Assembly: GCA_900618425.1 (NCBI GenBank)
Contig: UZAN01049422.1
Coordinates: 7,320 to 22,179 of the forward strand
Source: Echinostoma caproni
Lineage: Eukaryota; Platyhelminthes; Trematoda; Plagiorchiida; Echinostomatidae
Direction: 5' to 3'
DNA length: 14,860 bases
Numbering within the stretch: position 1 is the stretch's first letter; each line of letters begins with the position of its first letter. The translations under genes and the position numbers were made by a program. Of this stretch, positions 7,105 to 14,860 are shown one piece after another. The notes beneath the pieces were generated by a model. It was not told the DNA's origin, ran no database searches, and saw only the letters and a list, made by a program, of their open reading frames with translations.

Positions 7105-9211
7105 TACTATGGCGATTTGTGACCCGTAATTCACGTCTATTGCGATTGCTGCACTTGGCGCATGTAGAGAATAGAATTTAATCTAACTTATTCAAAGAAG
7201 CCTGATTCAAACTGTTCTCAAAGTGACAATCTATGGTGTCACTGACAACAACGTCTTCTTGAATTACCCTCTCCTCCGGAGTTTCTCAATTCCTCGCTTT
7301 AAACGGTTTTAATTGCTATAAATTTGTGTATAGTGAGTGCCAAATGGCAACACTCCTCAGCTGCTTCATCCCGTTGGAGAAAAAGCAACGGGCGTACTAA
7401 TTTTTGTTCCAGTCTGATTTTAACTAAGAACTTCCGAGTGTATAGACGAACTTCTCGCTATCGAGCTTTACGGTCTTTATTTCTACTGTCCAAGTTCGTT
7501 TCACTAACAAGAAGGGATTACGCTCGCAGATAAATGAGCTGGTGTCAAATTTTAGAATACATGTGTGAATCATCTGGGAATGTAAAACTAAAATACCCAC
7601 GACCCCCCCCCCGCCCGGGCAAAATAACGCCTGGCTCTGTACATCAAACCAGATCTAATCTAACAATTCTAATATGAGTGTAGAGAGACCTACGTGGGTA
7701 GAACAGAGCGACAATTGCGCAACCTGGTGGTTCAATCTATTTCAAAGTGGGTTCAAAGCCAGATTACGCAATCGAGGTTAAATTTGTGGTATAGAAATGA
7801 TGGTATATAGTGCAAACCCCTCATTAACCGCATCTCAACATCATCTGATTAAGCAACACCAGATCGATCAAAGCACGGAGTTTCGGTTTTTCTACAAGTC
7901 ACAAGATCTCTATGGTTTTCTGAAGCTACAGCAATCAACCAATGAAAGTATCAACAAAAAAAGAACTTTATGTTTTCTTGTGCTAAACCCCTTGAAATAG
8001 GCCTCCTTTTAACCCTCTCCCTCTGTCGAGTTCATTTGCTTTATTGGATTTGTGGCGTTTTCCGCAGTATTGAGATACAGCGAAATCGTCCTGGATATAA
8101 ATTGTATAGTATTGCTATGGTCTTTTCTTTTGAAATCGATCTCGGAAAAGGCTTGCCGCAGTCAACATCATCGAATTTGAGGAAGTTGAATTTGGGTATT
8201 CTCCGCTGCTGACGTTATCGCTGAACACTAACCTAAATACAGATCCAATCAATTTAAGTGCTACAGAAATGTGGACTGGAATATTGGCATCTTCTCCCGT
8301 CTCCTAGTTAGCACTATTTGGAATTCATCGTCAATTTACGTTTTTTATAAGCCCACTATTAATGCTTTTAGGGAGAGATATGATAAATCCATGCAATTTT
8401 AACATCCATAAATTTATTGGAAACAATGAAACCATGTGGCATTTCTCTAACTGGAGACTGCATACAGCATTCCACACATCTATCCTTGTCCGGATAACCG
8501 ATTCATCTTTGCCAAATCGTTTTGGCACAACAAAAAGAACAGATTGTTAGCACGTCCTGTGATAAAATTTTTGACTTTGTACAACCATTGCCCGTGTATT
8601 CTTTTTTCAACATTTTTTCTGGGCGTACAATTGACACAACCATGTCAAATAATATCCTAAAATTGTTGGAAATTAACAAACGCTCGCTGCCTGCAGTCTT
8701 GCCTCCTATCATCATTGACGTAACTAGTTCAAACAAATAGGAAGACCAATACACTGGCCTTTTTGGAATATCAGGGGCCAGATAGCCAGATGCGTTACTA
8801 CCTGGTGAAAGAGCTGAAGGGGAACAATTCCAGAAAGCGGTTTAGCAACGGACAAGCGGTTACATAGAGAACTATTATCTGGTCCGTTACTCTTACGACA
8901 AATTGGTTTTTAGATTTCCGGATAATTGTCAAGCAATAATTCCAGGCTTGTACATAGCAGCAGTGAAAAGAGGAGTTTTCCAGAAAAAAACCAACGCTGG
9001 AAATTCTTCTTTTTTACACCGACTGCGCAGGAACAAGCACGCGAAACTCAAACAAGGGTGTGTTATTTCCCGCTCTTAGAGCCATGAGGATTGAAAAGGC
9101 GTAAGCCTTAGAGAACAGTTTTTCCCATCTTCACGGTTGACGGGGGAGGGTGTAGTGATTAGAATAGATGTGAATCACGCAACGCAATCGCAGATGAAGC
9201 GCGGAATAGCC
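7105..9211. other. Interior of the inverted-repeat unit; no gene recognised
   Basis: Short open frames occur on both strands (for example 7797-8000, 7970-8212, 8522-8740 on + and 8503-8754 on -), all 60-83 codons and mutually overlapping. None shows a DDE/D-type catalytic arrangement, zinc finger or other domain that I can identify. A run of ten C lies at 7603-7612. Just inside the arms, 7112-7154 and the reverse complement of 9151-9190 share the block ATTCAC(G/A)TCTATT and neighbouring bases at clearly lower identity than the arms. Confidence 0.5.
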
Positions 9212-9415
9212 CTGGTAATCATATGCTGGAATCTACCGCCACCGAGACGCAAGAAGAAAGCCACAGAAGTAGCGATCCGGTTCATTGTGAGAAATAAACG
9301 GGATTAGATAATTTGTACAAGGAAACGTCATCGGCTAAACAGATCTACTCCAAGAGCCTTCTTGTGTTGTCGGCCTAACACAAGTTCTGTTTGAACCGTA
9401 CGGGTTCAGAGTGAT
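9212..9415 (-). repeat. Right 204-bp terminal inverted repeat
   Basis: Reverse complement of 6901-7104 with one difference and no indels. It is about 100 bp from the 3' end of RTE-like copy B. On the + strand one frame reads NLPPPRRKKKATEVAIRF, but this is short, has no start, and is mirrored in the left arm, so it is not called as coding. Confidence 0.95.
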
Positions 9416-9599
9416 CGACACTTCTGTGTGGTCCTTTGCCCAGAAAGCAAGCCCACGAACGTCGAACGAAAAAGCGACGATAAATTTATATTTTCATAAT
9501 TTAAAACCATTAACCATGCATTTACTTGCCCCATTTGGATTAAGGCGTGAAAAGAAAATTGAAATGTTCAAGTCAATATCGAAAGGAAAAAAATAATTC

Positions 9600-10395
9600 A
9601 TGTTGACTAACTTAGCAAAGAAATTGAGATGCACAAACGCTACTGTTTACGACTCTCTCACTCATTATCTAATCATTGGTTACGTTGATCCTGACGCCTC
9701 CATCCAGGAAACCTCACGCGTCCTATATGAGCAAGTCACCTGGTCTGGGTTTTCACATCCTCATATCAGATCTGCGTTTCATTGCCCTTTACTTTATTTC
9801 CACCCAGTACCTGTCTCACCAAAAAGCACGCATTGTGGCAATCTATTGCGCAACACAAACAAATTAATCGATGGAGGTCGTTCACTTGCACCAGTGGACC
9901 CCCGCGAATACCTAAAACTTTGCACCCAACCCCAGCATTGCTTGTCCGGTTTACCCATCAGACTCGTGCAGTTCAATGCAGACAGCGGTGTTCAAACACT
10001 TACAGTTTATCTTTATCCGGTTTTCCTAATGGCTAAGTTTTTGCGTCATTCAGTAGAATTGACCGATCTGCCGCAGCACATAATCGACTCTTTATGGCCA
10101 GCCGGATGTCCTGGCGGCGCCACAGATGTCTCAAATTGACAAGTGTCAAGCGAGCCTCCTGCATCCCTGCTGAACATTCATTCGTGTTGCGGCCACCGGA
10201 TGAGATGTAGTTTCCCAAGTACAAATACTTGTCCAGTTGGTCTATTGTTTCCCTATTTAGAGTGAGACTGGGTATTGGACCAACTCACACTTGTAGCAAC
10301 ATTTCGCACGTTGAAGGTGCGAAATGCAGACCGAACATAGCTGCACCGGTACTCAAGCTATCCAGAAAAGCTTGTAACTTACCTGGATCTTCACT
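9600..10395 (-). pseudogene. C-terminal region, RTE-like copy B
   Basis: It starts at the deletion joint with SEDPGKLQAFLDSLSTGAAMFGLHFAPSTCEMLLQ, which in complete relatives follows the motif C (YADD) block, then YLGNYISSGGRNTNECSAGM and ARLTLVNLRHLWRRQDIRL (10224-10033). Further down, with stops and shifts, come VFEHRCLH, GGPLVQV, DLHRL and PGWR, matching copy A's C-terminal block, ending at CISISLLS near 9610. The + strand frame 9600-10139 (179 codons) lies entirely antisense to this remnant and is not a gene. Confidence 0.75.
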
Positions 10396-10999
10396 TGGAA
10401 CCTGTTCCCTCTCCCATATTGAGCCCAGGAGTTTCGTCAACTACAACGCAAGGCTGAACCTCGATCCTTAAAAATCGATGGGGACAGACCGTCTGGGCCA
10501 GAAGCCCTGTAACCTTTGAAATACTTTACTGAATATGAATCAGCGTTCTGTCAAACTCCTCAAATACCTCACCTACACCTTTGAGCCTTGGGCTCGCAGT
10601 CCCAATTAAACGGAACAAATTGTGATTATTACCGATAGCCACAGCCTTTTCCCGCTCTGTACCATTTCCTACCCACCACTTCTCGTGGCCAATCTTCAAG
10701 CTCTTCATGAGCCGGCGTTTAAAAGACCTGTGCTAATCAGTAGGAATGGCTTTACGAGCGTCCAGAGTGGCTGAGGTCGAGGAGGTCCATCGTTTTCGCT
10801 TTGATCGTGCACCAGAATCCGTGGTTATGTTGAGTGACATAAGGATCGCTTTCTTGATTACCATCAGGCTTTTAATGAGTCTTTCTGCTGGTGGATGAGT
10901 TGAAAAGGTGATCAGATAGTTCCGTTTCGAAGGCCGATTTGCAAATATTGCTGACATTGTGTTATAGGCATCCGGTGGCCCTGTGGCGTTTGATTACCA
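10390..10999 (-). pseudogene. Linker and start of RT, RTE-like copy B
   Basis: From about 10957 the frame RSKRKRWTSSTSATLDARKA matches copy A's SSKHKWWISSTSVALLDARR. From 10708 to 10526 it reads SLKIGHEKWWVGNGTEREKAVA and on to TLIHIQ, equivalent to copy A's HEKWWVEKFKEMEKVA and TLIHDQ. A deletion of roughly 55 codons relative to copy A then joins directly to YRASGPDGLSPSIFKD (about 10510-10460), and after a 1-bp loss to LLGSIWERE (near 10430-10405). The RT core should follow but is missing. Confidence 0.72.
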
Positions 11000-11019
11000 G
11001 GCGTAGGGAGAATCTCGCT

Positions 11020-11560
11020 CGTAACAAAGCGTAGTCCGTTTCCACTAGTTGGCGATGTGGTCGATTTGAGTCCATCGCTCTGAAAATGTTGGCAATTATA
11101 AAGCAATGCGGTTTGTTTGCTTTGGGAAGAAGTTGATGCTGAATAGAAACAATAAGTATTACACGTAAAGTTGAAGTAGGTGATCTCTTCCTAGGCACCT
11201 TACTGCTTCTTCCAGAGATCCCACTTGAGTATTGGAGTCTCTATCGTGTACCACGATGTCCGTTGATTGAGCGCTTTGTAGCAGCTGAGAAAGATCGTTG
11301 TAGAATACATCCTTGATTTCTGGTGCATTGTGATCGGTCAGTACATTCACGGACACGATGAATAAGCACCGACGCCTCGATCTGTAACTGGTGACCCGTA
11401 CTGAACTGTTGAGACGTACAGTGCACAGTCGGCTACTGACAGGAATCCAGTCAATGAACGAATGTTTAGCGCTGACACAGCTCAATTCCAACACAGCAAA
11501 CCAGCGAGCGTCGGGTGCCGAATCACCTGACACACGAGAGTGAAGCGTAAGGATGAGGTT
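11020..11560 (-). pseudogene. APE-like endonuclease remnant, RTE-like copy B
   Basis: From 11533 the minus strand reads, among other blocks, SGDSAPDARWFAV, DWIPVSSRLCTVRLNSSVRV, SYRSRRRCLF, then EIKDVFYNDLSQLLQSAQSTD and DRDSNTQVGSLEE, which aligns with copy A's GDFNAQVGSLDE. The Phe of DFN has become Ser. The frame ends at a stop near 11159 just past LLQLYV, where copy A has QLCTDHGLFLSN. A further remnant, RWTQIDHIA then ETDYALLRARFSLRL in another frame, lies at about 11075-11000. About 20 codons are missing between RCLGRDH and LLQL, and more between DHIA and the following block. Alignment with copy A is by eye. Confidence 0.75.
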
Positions 11561-12560
11561 GTATCTTAAGAGAGCAAAATGATAATTGCAGTGGAGAGTG
11601 AGAGGAAGAACTAGACAACCTAAAAAGAGGATTTTATCGATGGAAGCCTAAGACCTTGGGGCAAGATATACTTTGCGGTAGCCCACCCCGAAGAATGGGG
11701 TATCTTTTGGAACCCTAACCGGAGCCTTGGACTCAAAAGTATGACCCAAAAGACAGTGGGGCGTACAGGTCTAATCGAAACTGAAGCAACAGGTCTTTGT
11801 GAAACACTTGTCGGTTCGTATGGGCAACAGCATTTATACTGAAGTAAAGTTTTTTCAAAACTAATAATAAACAAGTCTTGGAGAGTCTTTAATATGGGTG
11901 ATAAATATAATGAAACTCCCTTTGATCATAAAGAAAATATTTAGTGCATCACAATCGGCCAGTACTGTAGATCCAAGGAGGGAGCGTGATCGAAGCACCC
12001 GAGTGCGAGCTTTCATAAACCCTTTACGAAAGGCCTTCGGGTTTCCATTGTGTGTTGTTCGCTAGTGTGTTGATTTTCAGGATTGGCTCTTATTATCATC
12101 CACCCAGTGCGACAAGCGGAACGTGGACGGGACAGTACCGTATTAGCTGGTTGGGTACTGCCCAACTAGGATGAGCTATACATGTCCAGTGAAGTGCAAA
12201 GTCTTCTGTCTCCGTCAGGTGGAAGCTCCAGGTACCTCACTCCCACGTCCATCTAGCTGGGTTTTTTGACCGATAAACTGCTCCCACCGTATATATTTGC
12301 TAGAGTGACCTCCACAGGAACTAGCGTAAATAGTCAAAGGAATTCAGGAGCTGACCTTGTGAGACTGAGCTCAGGCTGGCCTCTACCTTTCAGACATAGT
12401 GGGCTCTGCAGCGGTGAACAGTTATCCTGTATAGCTTGCATGGCCATGGAGGCACGCAAGCCATCACACCACGTCAATGTACAGTCTGATTGTGTCGGCA
12501 TCAGGGGAGAATAGGTTAGTGATATTTTCCACATGAAAGGACAACTCAGGTACTTGACCA
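11561..12560. other. No gene recognised between the two LINEs
   Basis: The frames seen (for example 11620-11874 on -, 12266-12514 on + and 12334-12573 on -) are short, overlap each other on opposite strands and show no domain. Small stem-loops occur: CACCCC-GAAGAAT-GGGGTA near 11685-11702 and TTGGG-TACTG-CCCAA near 12153-12167. Part of 11561 onward could be the unrecognised 5' end of copy B. Confidence 0.45.
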
Positions 12561-12562
12561 AT

Positions 12563-12582
12563 GTCAAAGTCAAAGTTTTATT
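12563..12582 (-). repeat. 3' terminal short repeat and AATAAA of CR1-like LINE
   Basis: On the element strand the order is ATAATAAAA then CTTTGACTTTGAC, that is, two copies of TTTGAC directly after an AATAAA. The coding stop is about 35-50 bases upstream. Non-coding flank follows at about 12561, which sets the element's 3' boundary. A target-site duplication cannot be tested because the 5' end is off the window. Confidence 0.6.
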
Positions 12583-12615
12583 ATGGGAATAGCTTACAAG
12601 CTAGTGCTTCGCTTG

Positions 12616-14859
12616 TTACATAGGATATTTGCACAGATGAATCGTTACACATTGAAAAAGGATTCGCATAGAGATCCGGGTAGGAGATAGAGAATGTAGG
12701 CTACAGTGAATTTCCGTTTGCCTTAGTGTACTGAATGTGAGGTGTGCCAAGGTTTCGTCGAGTCTCTGCTTGAAAGATTCAATAGTGGGTGCACAAACGA
12801 CATGAGATGGAAGGGCATTCCAAGATTTGCATACTCTGACAGCAAAAGACTGGCGCCGGCAATCCAGTCGAGATTTTGGAACCAGTAGTTTGAAACGGTG
12901 TCCCCTTAGGTGTACATTGTTCGATAACATGAGAAGCGATCGACACGGATGGTTTGGGTTCTGCAGTATTTGTAAGTCAAAATCAAGTCTCCTCGAGTTG
13001 GGCGGTTCTGAGAATAATATAGTCCCAATGATCGCAATCTCTCCTCGTATGTCAGGTAATGGAATCCCTTGACCATCTTGGTGGCCATCCTTTGTGGACG
13101 CTCAAGCATCTTGCGATCACGTTGAAGCCATGGACTCCAAGCTTGGATGGCGNTCTGTATAGGGTCGAATGTACGCTGATAGCAAACGTGGGAATAGTGA
13201 TGATTCAAATCGGCCAAAGACTTGCCGAAGTAAGCCGACATTTTTCATAGCAGCAGACGAAGCCTTAGCACAGTTGTTGGAGCAGCTTAAATCCTCTTGA
13301 ACAACAATACCTAAGTCCTTTTCACTAGAAGTATGTGGTAGCTGCTGGTCCCCGAGGAAATACGAGAATTTCCGCCTGTGGCGTAGAGATAGGACTTTGC
13401 ATTTAGAAACATTAAATTCAATGTCGTTCTCCTTAGACCATTGATAAGCTGCGTTGAGTGATTCCCGAAGTGTTTGAGAGCCCTCTGGTTCTGTTACCGT
13501 GTTCCAGATTTTGGCGTCGTCTGCAAACAGTATTGTTTTTAAGCCTAACACTTTGGGTAGATCATTTACGAAGGCGAGGAACAGACGGGGGCCGAGTACG
13601 GACCCTTGTGGAACACCGCGGGTGGCTTTAATGGGTCCGGATACAGGATCAGAAACACGAACGCCATAATTATAGACCTTCTGCAGTAAAATTTTGTGAT
13701 TCACTCGATCAAATGCTTGCGCGAAGTCGAGATAAATAACATCCACCGCATCCCTTTCGTCAACTGTACTGGTCCATTCATCTCGAATGAGAAGCAGGTT
13801 CGTGGTGCACGATCGCTTTTGCCTAAACCCGTGTTGAGCTGTCGAGAGAATGCTGTATCGTTCGAGATGTTCTATCAGAGATGTTATTATATTTGTGAGA
13901 TTGTCAGTAAATTTCTTCCATGCAACCAACGGATTAGCTTCTTCGTCATAAGAAACCCACTGAGTAGAGAGCGCCAAGTTATTCAACAATGTGTAGTCTA
14001 TGGATCTGCGCGTGTTACTAGAGGAACTTCCCTGAATCGATGCGTAACAGACGTATTTGAATGTAAGTACTGCATGATCGCTATGTCCTAGGGGAGAAGT
14101 CACATTGACAAACTCTACCATCAGCTCCTCATTGGTCAACACTAAATCCAGTATGGACGGCGACTGAAGATTGTCAAACCTAGTGGCCACCTTTCCATGG
14201 TTGTATGGTGGATGCGAGTCAATCAGCCGTTTGAAATGATGTTCGAAAAATGGGCGGATGGTAGCTGATTTATTGAGATTGGGGCAGTTAAAATCATCCA
14301 TAAGGAGAACATGGGTGAATTTTTGTGTAAGAATGTGTGACATAGTTAGTAAAAGCGTCTTATTGGCCGTCTCCGAGGATGATGGGGGACGATAGACTAC
14401 ACCAATCAAACAATCATCATGTTTGGACAACTTCAACCTACACCACAGAGTGTCCGGTGTCGAAACCGGAGGGTAGATTTGCTCGCAATCAAGACTGTTT
14501 CGGAACTAGAGTAAAACACCACCACCACGGGTAGGACAATCGCTTCCGAGTAGAAACATCTCTGATAAAGACAATTCGGAGTCCGAAATATCAGCTGTGA
14601 GCCAAGTCTCTGTAACAGCAATAATATCCCATTGACCAGATATAAAAAGTAACTTCAACTCTGGAACTTTGCCGAGGAGTCCTTGAGCATTAGAGTAGAA
14701 ACAGTTTAGATGCTGTCGGTATAGAAATCCGCTTGGATAGGAAGTGGTATCTCGGCGGACCCCTCCTCGGTCGGTTACCTTTGGATTTTTAGCAGAGGAG
14801 CTCTGAGGCCTTGGACCACGGGTTGCGCGGCGGAGTTCGGTACCTGCATGGTGTGATCT
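12616..14859 (-). pseudogene. CR1-like ORF2: endonuclease and reverse transcriptase, nearly intact
   Basis: One frame is open from the window edge (14859) to 13117 except for a TAG at 14508-14506. The endonuclease part has NAQGLLGKVPELKLL, VTETWLTADIS, GVVYRPPSS, MDDFNCPN and LGHSDHAVL. Numbering from the Leu codon at 14436, DFN is at residues 48-50 and SDH at 119-121. RT follows: QHGFRQKRSC (201-210), motif A YLDFAQAFD (235-243, catalytic Asp 237), motif B GVPQGS (274-279) and motif C FADD (304-307). Two segments expected in the family are missing in frame: one after TNIITS (near 13880), one after NYGVR (near 13657). Frameshifts follow at the ambiguous base 13153 and near 12950, after which the tail runs to a stop near 12616. 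The TTG at 14436 is not a true start, since the frame is open upstream. Confidence 0.85.
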
Positions 14860-14860
14860 G

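Larger units (their letters stand above)
6901..9415. mobile_element. Foldback / long-TIR element, 2,515 bp, no transposase recognised
   Basis: The unit is defined by 204-bp terminal inverted repeats (6901-7104 and 9212-9415) that match at 203 of 204 positions with no gap. The centre (7105-9211) shows only short open frames, none resembling a transposase I can recognise, so the unit looks non-autonomous. Each arm carries subterminal hairpins. Possible TSDs were checked at the arm ends: 8 bp outside differ (AAAGAACC versus CGACACTT), and only an AT dinucleotide could be shared. A weaker match outside (6883-6901 with 9429-9447) and inside (7112-7154 with 9151-9190) suggests the original arms were longer. 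Alternatives are a local inverted duplication that was never a transposon, or an assembly artefact. Confidence 0.6.
9508..11560 (-). mobile_element. RTE-like non-LTR retrotransposon, decayed copy B
   Basis: Same family as copy A: shared stretches include CTCCTGGGCTCAATATGG and CACGAGAAGTGGTGGGTA, and the protein blocks occur in the same order when read from 11560 down to 9600. The 3' tail matches copy A down to about 9508. The 5' limit is uncertain; coding similarity fades near 11560. Against copy A it lacks at least four internal segments: after GRDH near 11180, after WTQIDHIA near 11055, after LIHIQ near 10526, and most of the RT core at about 10389-10396. It does not have the 59-bp duplication. 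It has many stops and shifts and cannot be functional. Confidence 0.82.
12561..14860 (-). mobile_element. CR1-like non-LTR retrotransposon, 5' end outside window
   Basis: Reading from the right edge leftward: APE-type endonuclease, RT with intact catalytic motifs, a C-terminal region, and a 3' end at about 12561. The RT signature (YLDFAQAFDRVNH, GVPQGSVLGP, FADDAK), the FN.SKCKVL segment, the YEERLRSLGL and RGDLILTYK blocks, and the final LRGHRFKLL, SFAVRV, WNALP, APTIESFKQRLD run are typical of CR1-superfamily LINEs. Clade assignment is from memory of these motifs. The 3' terminus has an AATAAA followed by two units of TTTGAC on the element strand (12563-12582), fitting the short terminal repeats common in CR1 elements. 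It is a better-preserved element than copies A and B. Confidence 0.85.

Noticed and set aside
7797..8740. Chain of + strand frames as a possible transposase in the inverted-repeat unit
   Set aside because: The frames are short, out of register and show no catalytic residue pattern or DNA-binding motif.
9600..10139. 179-codon open frame on the + strand
   Set aside because: It lies wholly antisense to the C-terminal block of RTE-like copy B, whose motifs (YLGNYISSGG, LRHLWRRQDIRL, VFEHRCL) are readable on the minus strand. Its own sequence shows no domain.
13696..14091. 131-codon + strand frame inside the CR1-like element
   Set aside because: It is the antisense of the RT-coding strand, where motif A and the QHGFRQ block are clear.
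1..14860. CRISPR array, bacterial operon, phage or defence system
   Set aside because: No regularly spaced repeats, no dense coding and no prokaryotic gene families; the content is eukaryotic LINE debris.

Overview
The window looks like non-genic, repeat-rich DNA from an animal nuclear genome, most likely a flatworm and plausibly a trematode fluke. This organism call is inference: it rests on a moderate base composition, the complete lack of dense operon-like coding, and the style of the non-LTR retrotransposons. No intact host gene, rRNA or convincing tRNA is visible. Nearly everything that can be named is mobile-element debris.

Layout. (1) 1 to about 2472, + strand: a decayed RTE-like LINE (copy A), with an APE-type endonuclease and a reverse transcriptase (RT), broken by frameshifts, a 59-bp tandem duplication and an internal deletion. 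(2) 2473-6900: no recognisable gene. It holds two short hairpin-forming inverted repeats that look like MITEs (2782-2916 and 4181-4363), two perfect 16-bp palindromes, and one weak minus-strand exon candidate (5628-5914). (3) 6901-9415: a 2,515-bp unit bounded by 204-bp inverted repeats that differ at a single base. It resembles a foldback or long-TIR DNA transposon with no recognisable transposase. (4) About 9508-11560, minus strand: a second copy (B) of the same RTE-like family, cut by at least four internal deletions. (5) About 11570-12560: nothing named. (6) About 12561 to beyond 14860, minus strand: a CR1-like LINE with near-continuous endonuclease plus RT coding, catalytic RT motifs A, B and C present, one in-frame stop, two in-frame deletions and two frameshifts.

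How the parts relate. Copies A and B point in opposite directions and carry independent internal deletions, yet both have lost the RT motif C block, so neither can be autonomous. The CR1-like copy is better preserved but also defective. The near-identity of the 6901-9415 arms contrasts with the decay around them. It suggests a recent insertion, arm gene conversion or an assembly effect, and is the most unusual structure here. Three ambiguous bases (6004, 6327, 13153) mark imperfect assembly; the one at 13153 sits on a frameshift in the CR1-like element.
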